Source of the DNA: an uncultured Caulobacter sp.
Lineage (GTDB): Bacteria > Pseudomonadota > Alphaproteobacteria > Caulobacterales > Caulobacteraceae
Length of the DNA: 10,264 nucleotides
Reading direction: 5' to 3'
Assembly (NCBI RefSeq): GCF_937900395.1
Contig: NZ_CALCDX010000003.1
Span: forward strand, 1 to 10,264
A program made the translations under genes and the position numbers. How positions within the stretch are numbered: position 1 is the first letter of the stretch; each line of letters begins with the position of its first letter. The notes beneath the pieces were generated by a model. That model had not been told where the DNA came from, ran no database searches, and saw nothing but the letters and a program-made list of their open reading frames with translations. Below are positions 6,249-10,264 of this stretch, piece by piece.

Positions 6249-6410
6249 GATCTCGAGCTGAAGCGATTCGACGAAGCAGATATGGCGCCCCGCCAAGCCA
6301 TGCGATAGACGGTTGGCGCCTTAGTACGTGTCGCGAGCGAGACTCACCGCATTTTCGCCGCAACGTGACCCGAATTAGGTGCGCCGGTTTCTATCGAGGT
6401 GTCGTTCGTA
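6249..6410. other. Divergent intergenic region between phoR and the autotransporter gene
   Basis: These 162 bases must hold the promoters of both genes. I see no Pho box on either strand and no convincing -35/-10 pair. Two GANTC sites are present, GATTC at 6265-6269 and GACTC at 6341-6345, potential targets of the CcrM methyltransferase if the host is a Caulobacter relative. A GAGGTG (6396-6401) serves the autotransporter start. Confidence 0.6.
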
Positions 6411-9400
6411 ATGCAGCGCAAGGTCCTGGTCGCGACGGTCGCGGCCGCTCCTCTTCTGGCCATGGCCTTCGCCGCGTCGGCGGAAACCTCGGTCTCCACC
6501 GCGCGCACGACGCCGATCGCCACCAGCACGGCGACAGGCACGGCGGCGGACGACATCAAGATCACGTCCGACGGCTCGATCAAGCCGACCGCGGCGGGCG
6601 CCATCGTCACGATCGACAGCAACAACAAGGTGACCAACTCGGGCACGCTCTCGACCAACAACGTCAATGACAGCGTCGGCGTGCTGATCATCGGCGGCAA
6701 GACCGGCGGCCTGACCAATTCGGCCACCATCTCCCTGATCGAGGACTACGCACCGACCGACAGCGACAACGACGGCGATCTGGACGGTTCGTTCGCCCAG
6801 GGCTCGAACCGTTTCGGCGTGCGCCTGACCAACGCGGGGACCTTCACCGGCGATATCGTCAACGACGCCGCCGGCGTGATCAGCGTCGAGGGCAACAATT
6901 CCGCGGGCATGCTGCTGGAAGGTCCCGTCGTCGGGAACGTCACCAACCTGGGCAGCATCAGCGTCATCGGCGACAACGCCCGCGGCGTGCGCATCGCCGC
7001 GCCGGTGACGGGCAAGGTCACGCTCGGCGGCTCGATCAACGTCCAAGGCGTGGGCGCGATCGCCCAGGATATCGACGCCAACATCAATGGCGCCTTGGTG
7101 CTGCAAGGCGCGACCAGCGCCACCGGCTACCGCTCGACCTCTCGCCCCTCCACCGTGGACGCCCTGAACAAGCTGGACGCCGACGACCTGCTGCAAGGCG
7201 GCCCCGCCGTGCGGGTCGCGGGCGACGTGACGGGCGGCGTCCTGCTGCAAGGCTCCAACTATTCGAGCAAGGTCGGCGCGGACGGCAACACCGTGCTCAC
7301 CACGACGACGTCCAGCAACACTGGGACGTCGAGCATCAGCGTCTTCGGCGGGGCGCCGGCCTTGCAGATCGGCTCGACCAGCCAGAACGTGACGCTGGGC
7401 GCGGTCGGAACCGGCGACAACGCCTTCGGCCTGGTCGCCAAGGGCTCGATCACCGCCGCCGGCGTCTATAACGGCGTCGCGGCGACCGGCCTGTCGGTCG
7501 GCGCGGGCGGCGGGCGTACGACCACGCTGGTCGGCGGCCTGCGCAACGACGGCCAGATCTCAGCCAGCGCATACGAAGCCAACGCCACCGGCGCCATCCT
7601 CAACAGCGGCGCGGTCGCCGACCAGCTGCTGAACCGCGGCTCAATCCTGTCGACGTCCTCTTCGTACGCCGCTTCGGGCGTCACCGCCTCGGCCCGAGGC
7701 CTAGTGCTCGGCGCCGGCTCCAACGCCTCGACCCTGAACAACTACGGCACGATCAGCGCCACGCGCGTCGGCGAGACCGGCGACGCCGTGGCCGTGCTCG
7801 ACCAGGGCGGCACGCTCAAGACGATCACCAACACGGGCGCTATCCGCGCCACGGTCACCGCCCCGCAGTTCAAGGCCGACGGCACGATCACCACGGTGAC
7901 GGCGGGCGGCCAAGCGATCGCCCTGGACCTCCGCGCCAATAACACCGGCGTGACCTACACCCAGACGGGGCCGTCCAGCTTCACCTCGACGACCACCTTC
8001 CCGAGCACGGACACGGTCACCAGCGCCGACACCACCACCGTCACGTCGACTCCGACCACCGTGGGCGACGTGCTGTTCGGCGGCGGCAATGACACCCTGA
8101 ACCTCAACAGCGGCACCCTGGTGGGCGCCATGTCGTTCGGAGCGGGCCAAGACCGCCTGTCGATCACCAACGGCGCAGTGGCGCTGGGCGCGCTGACCGA
8201 CAGCGACGGCAAGCTCGACATCTCGGTCGCCAACGGCAGCCTGGGCATCCTGAACAGCGAGACGATCAACGTCAGCAGCCTCAACATCGGCTCGACCGGC
8301 AAGATTCTGTTCTCGGCCGATCCGGCCGCCGGGACCGGTACGAAGCTGGTCGTCTCCGGCGCGACCACGATCGCCTCGGGCGCCGAGCTGGGCATCCGCC
8401 TGGCCAATCTGGTCAAGCAGCCGACCACCTTTACGGTGATCCAGGGCTCGAACATCAGCACGGGCACGTTCGGCAACGGCCTGCTGGCGCAGTCGCCCTA
8501 TCTGTACGTCGCCACCAGCCGCGCCGACGCCAACAACGTCTATATCGACGTGCGCCGCCGGACCGCCGCCGAGATCGGCTTCAACAAGGCCGAGACCTCG
8601 GCCTATGACGCCGTGTTCGCGGCCCTGGGGCAGGACACGAACCTGGCCAGCGCCTTCCTGAACCAGAGCACGCGCGACAGCTTCCGCGACGTCTACGACC
8701 AGATGCTGCCCGACCAGGGCGAAGGCATGTTCTCGGCCCTGCAGTCGGTCAACCAGCAGATTTCGGCGGCGACCATGTTCCGTCCCGATCCGGGCGACCG
8801 CTACGGGCCCGACAGCCTGTGGGTCCAGGAGATCAACTCGCTGACCCGTCGCGACACCGACCAGACCCTGGGCTCCGACACCCAGGCGTTCGGCTTCGTC
8901 GCCGGCTACGAAGCCATGGGCGACGCGGGCGGCGCCCTGGGCGTGACCCTGGCCTACGCCAGCCTGGAAGAGCATGACACCGTCGCCAAGGTCGGCGAGC
9001 ACACCACCGCGTCGTTCATCCAGACCGGCGCCTACTGGCGGCGTTCGGTCGGCGGCTGGCGCTTCAACGCCGGCGGCGGCGTGGGCTACGGCTTCTTCAA
9101 CGGCAAGCGCAGCTTCATCGCGCCGGACAGCAACGCCGACGGCGTGGCCGACCTGGTTCTGAAGAACCGCGCCGACTGGAACGGCCTGACCTCGAACGCC
9201 TATGCCGGCGTCGCCTACGAGGCCAAGATGGGCCGCTTCTTCGCCCGTCCCGAAGGCCGCGTGGACTACGTCTGGCTGCGCGAAGGCAAGCGCGCCGAAA
9301 GCGGCGGCGGTTCGGGCTTCGACCTGACCGTCGACAAGCGCACGTCCAGCAATCTCAGCGGCGAACTGGGCCTCGTCCTGGGCGCCGACTACGGCAAGAC

Positions 9401-9656
9401 CGTCTGGTGGCGTCCGGAAATCCGCGTCGGCTACCGCAAGACCCTGGCCGGTTCGGTCGGCGACACGATCGCCAGCTTCAAGGGCGGCAACCCGTTCACC
9501 CTGGCGGCGCTCAACGACAAGGATGGCGCGGTCACCGCCGGCTTCGCCCTGCGCGCCGGTACGCCGATGTCTTACCTGGCGCTGGAAGGCGGCGTCGAAG
9601 CCACCAAGAAGCAGAAGCGCTACAATCTGCGCCTGGCCGGCCGCGCGATGTTCTAG
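6411..9656 (+). CDS. Autotransporter with beta-helix passenger and C-terminal outer-membrane barrel
   Basis: A type Va secreted protein of 1081 residues. The ATG at 6411 is preferred over the in-frame GTG at 6399 because GAGGTG (6396-6401) is 9 bases upstream of it. A Sec signal peptide with an ASA-E cleavage site (after residue 24) is clear. The passenger (about 25-720) is made of glycine- and Asn-rich repeats of the type GxITNxGTI / GSISVxGDNxxGV, typical of beta-helices. Around 557-583 there are two RTX-like turns, GGGNDTL and GAGQDRL, 20 residues apart. A Thr/Ser-rich stretch spans 520-550. A helical linker (about 722-790) leads to the barrel (about 801-1081), which ends in Phe as expected for Bam recognition. 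DxDxDG-type motifs occur at 117-126 and at 906-914, the latter inside the barrel domain. Cargo function is unknown; adhesion or surface coating is usual. Followed by an intrinsic terminator. Confidence 0.93.
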   Translation: MQRKVLVATVAAAPLLAMAFAASAETSVSTARTTPIATSTATGTAADDIKITSDGSIKPTAAGAIVTIDSNNKVTNSGTLSTNNVNDSVGVLIIGGKTGGLTNSATISLIEDYAPTDSDNDGDLDGSFAQGSNRFGVRLTNAGTFTGDIVNDAAGVISVEGNNSAGMLLEGPVVGNVTNLGSISVIGDNARGVRIAAPVTGKVTLGGSINVQGVGAIAQDIDANINGALVLQGATSATGYRSTSRPSTVDALNKLDADDLLQGGPAVRVAGDVTGGVLLQGSNYSSKVGADGNTVLTTTTSSNTGTSSISVFGGAPALQIGSTSQNVTLGAVGTGDNAFGLVAKGSITAAGVYNGVAATGLSVGAGGGRTTTLVGGLRNDGQISASAYEANATGAILNSGAVADQLLNRGSILSTSSSYAASGVTASARGLVLGAGSNASTLNNYGTISATRVGETGDAVAVLDQGGTLKTITNTGAIRATVTAPQFKADGTITTVTAGGQAIALDLRANNTGVTYTQTGPSSFTSTTTFPSTDTVTSADTTTVTSTPTTVGDVLFGGGNDTLNLNSGTLVGAMSFGAGQDRLSITNGAVALGALTDSDGKLDISVANGSLGILNSETINVSSLNIGSTGKILFSADPAAGTGTKLVVSGATTIASGAELGIRLANLVKQPTTFTVIQGSNISTGTFGNGLLAQSPYLYVATSRADANNVYIDVRRRTAAEIGFNKAETSAYDAVFAALGQDTNLASAFLNQSTRDSFRDVYDQMLPDQGEGMFSALQSVNQQISAATMFRPDPGDRYGPDSLWVQEINSLTRRDTDQTLGSDTQAFGFVAGYEAMGDAGGALGVTLAYASLEEHDTVAKVGEHTTASFIQTGAYWRRSVGGWRFNAGGGVGYGFFNGKRSFIAPDSNADGVADLVLKNRADWNGLTSNAYAGVAYEAKMGRFFARPEGRVDYVWLREGKRAESGGGSGFDLTVDKRTSSNLSGELGLVLGADYGKTVWWRPEIRVGYRKTLAGSVGDTIASFKGGNPFTLAALNDKDGAVTAGFALRAGTPMSYLALEGGVEATKKQKRYNLRLAGRAMF

Positions 9657-9682
9657 GGCGGATCGCCTTTCCACCGACGACC

Positions 9683-9718
9683 CGAAGGGGCCTACGGCAT
9701 GCCGTAGGCCCTTTTTCG
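9683..9718 (+). terminator. Intrinsic terminator of the autotransporter gene
   Basis: A perfect 24-bp palindrome (9688-9711; arm GGGCCTACGGCA) forms a stem of ten or more base pairs with a tight loop and is followed by TTTTT (9712-9716). It starts about 30 bases after the stop codon. The stem can extend into the flanking GAAG/CTTTTTC, so weak termination in the other direction is also possible. Confidence 0.92.
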
Positions 9719-9755
9719 TGCCTCGCACGCGCCAAAAGACCGACTAGGTCATTTC

Positions 9756-9769
9756 ATCCGTAAACGGAT
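9756..9769. repeat. Short inverted repeat in the porin upstream region
   Basis: ATCCGT-AA-ACGGAT is a perfect 14-bp interrupted palindrome about 40 bases after the terminator and about 180 bases before the porin start. It could be a regulator site; nothing else supports a function. Confidence 0.35.
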
Positions 9770-9788
9770 TGTTGTTGCTTGCGACATT

Positions 9789-9815
9789 GAATCCGAAGGG
9801 AGGATTCGAAGAATC
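9789..9815. promoter_or_regulatory. Cluster of three GANTC sites upstream of the porin
   Basis: GAATC (9789-9793), GATTC (9803-9807) and GAATC (9811-9815) lie within 27 bases. GANTC is the target of the cell-cycle methyltransferase CcrM in Caulobacter relatives and is sparse in such genomes, so three this close are notable. The same sequence gives two competing inverted repeats: GAATCC (9789-9794) with GGATTC (9802-9807), or GATTC (9803-9807) with GAATC (9811-9815). Confidence 0.5.
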
Positions 9816-9858
9816 TTCCGCACCGGTCGCCGCGCCTTGCAGAAAAACTCATCGCCGG

Positions 9859-9893
9859 CTTTCTCAAATCTCTATTCCCGAGATAGGGATAAT
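9859..9893 (+). promoter_or_regulatory. Degenerate Pho box with -10 element, porin promoter
   Basis: The 18-mer CTTTCTCAAATCTCTATT (9859-9876) matches 11 of 18 positions of the Pho box consensus, with the first half-site matching 8 of 11. GATAAT (9888-9893, 5 of 6 to TATAAT) follows after 11 bases, the spacing of PhoB-activated promoters. There is no usable -35 hexamer 16-18 bases upstream of GATAAT, which fits an activator-dependent promoter. Transcription would start near 9900, about 49 bases before the ATG. Much weaker than the pstC site, so tentative. Confidence 0.5.
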
Positions 9894-9948
9894 AGTCTTC
9901 CCTAGCTCGGCAGGTCGGCCCGCCCCGCGGCGCCGAGAGGGGACCAAC

Positions 9949-10264
9949 ATGATCAAGCCAACTCAGATCGCCTTTCGCGCCGCGCTGATCGCCGGCGCCT
10001 CCCTGCTGGCCACCGCCGGTGCGGCGTCCGCCCAAACGGCGCCGCCCAGCCCGGATGAGGCCGCCGCGCGCATCGCCGCGCTCGAGGCCCAGTTGGCCGC
10101 CCTGCAGCAACAGGTCGCCGACCTGAAGGCCGCCACCGCCGCCAGCTTCAAGGATGTGCGTGCGACCCAGGCGGCGACCACCGTCAGCATCGCCGGCGGC
10201 AAGCCGACCATAGCGTCCGGCGACGGCGCCTACAGCGCCACCATCCACGGCGTGATGCAGCTCG
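9949..10264 (+). CDS. OprO/OprP-type phosphate or polyphosphate porin (5' part, runs off window)
   Basis: The first 105 codons are visible. The ATG at 9949 has AGAGGGGA a few bases upstream. Seen: a Sec signal peptide with hydrophobic core and an ASA-Q cleavage site after residue 28; a linker; a heptad-like coiled coil (about 36-63, EAAARIAALEAQLAALQQQV); then GDGAYSATIHGVMQL (91-105), the typical beginning of the first barrel strand in porins of the O/P family. Family members form trimeric outer-membrane channels selective for phosphate or polyphosphate and are induced by phosphate starvation; the N-terminal coiled coil is common in alphaproteobacterial members. The position beside phoR-pst and the possible Pho box fit that role. 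The arginine and lysine residues that set anion selectivity lie beyond the window, so phosphate selectivity is inferred from family and context. Confidence 0.82.
   Translation, partial: MIKPTQIAFRAALIAGASLLATAGAASAQTAPPSPDEAAARIAALEAQLAALQQQVADLKAATAASFKDVRATQAATTVSIAGGKPTIASGDGAYSATIHGVMQL

Noticed and set aside
4440..6308. 622-codon plus-strand open frame across the phoR region
   Set aside because: It is opposite phoR, which has all kinase motifs; the plus-strand product is a compositionally skewed shadow.
6249..6410. Pho box for phoR or the autotransporter
   Set aside because: No pair of CTGTC-like half-sites 11 bp apart on either strand.
7701..9728. 675-codon minus-strand open frame opposite the autotransporter
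   Set aside because: Antisense shadow; the plus-strand frame has signal peptide, passenger repeats and barrel.

Overview
The window looks like a chromosomal segment of an alphaproteobacterium of the Caulobacterales, probably Caulobacter or a close relative. It is GC-rich with strong GC preference at third codon positions. PstC and PstA carry the long N-terminal extensions seen in alphaproteobacteria. PhoR sits next to the pst genes, and an autotransporter and a phosphate-type porin lie beside them. No homology search was possible, so the genus is inferred.

Layout. Positions 1-4141 are read leftward: the 5' end of pstB (cut by the window edge), pstA, pstC, then a TerC-family membrane protein gene upstream of pstC. 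pstC/pstA overlap by 8 bases and pstA/pstB are 7 bases apart, so these three form a tight operon. Three direct 11-bp PhoB half-sites (CTGTCRNNNAA) lie between terC and pstC, with a -10-like hexamer in the expected place. Positions 4142-4856 hold no recognised gene. On the minus strand, however, this stretch carries a possible promoter, a structured leader of about 150 nt, a very good Shine-Dalgarno, two small ORFs of 50 and 61 codons joined by an ATGA overlap, a 16-bp tandem repeat containing an 11-bp palindrome, and a 10-bp-stem hairpin just before the terC ribosome binding site. phoR (sensor kinase) follows at 4857-6248, also leftward.

From 6411 rightward there is a 1081-codon autotransporter with signal peptide, beta-helix-like passenger and C-terminal barrel, closed by a strong intrinsic terminator. 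After it comes the 5' part of an OprO/OprP-type porin gene that runs off the window. The porin leader contains a degenerate Pho box positioned correctly relative to a GATAAT -10 element, and a cluster of three GANTC (CcrM methylation) sites.

Together the window is a phosphate-starvation locus: an outer-membrane porin for phosphate or polyphosphate entry, the PstCAB part of the high-affinity inner-membrane ABC transporter, and the PhoR sensor that controls PhoB. terC, the small-ORF cassette and the autotransporter are the parts whose relation to phosphate is not obvious. The small-ORF cassette between phoR and terC is the most likely place for something undescribed.
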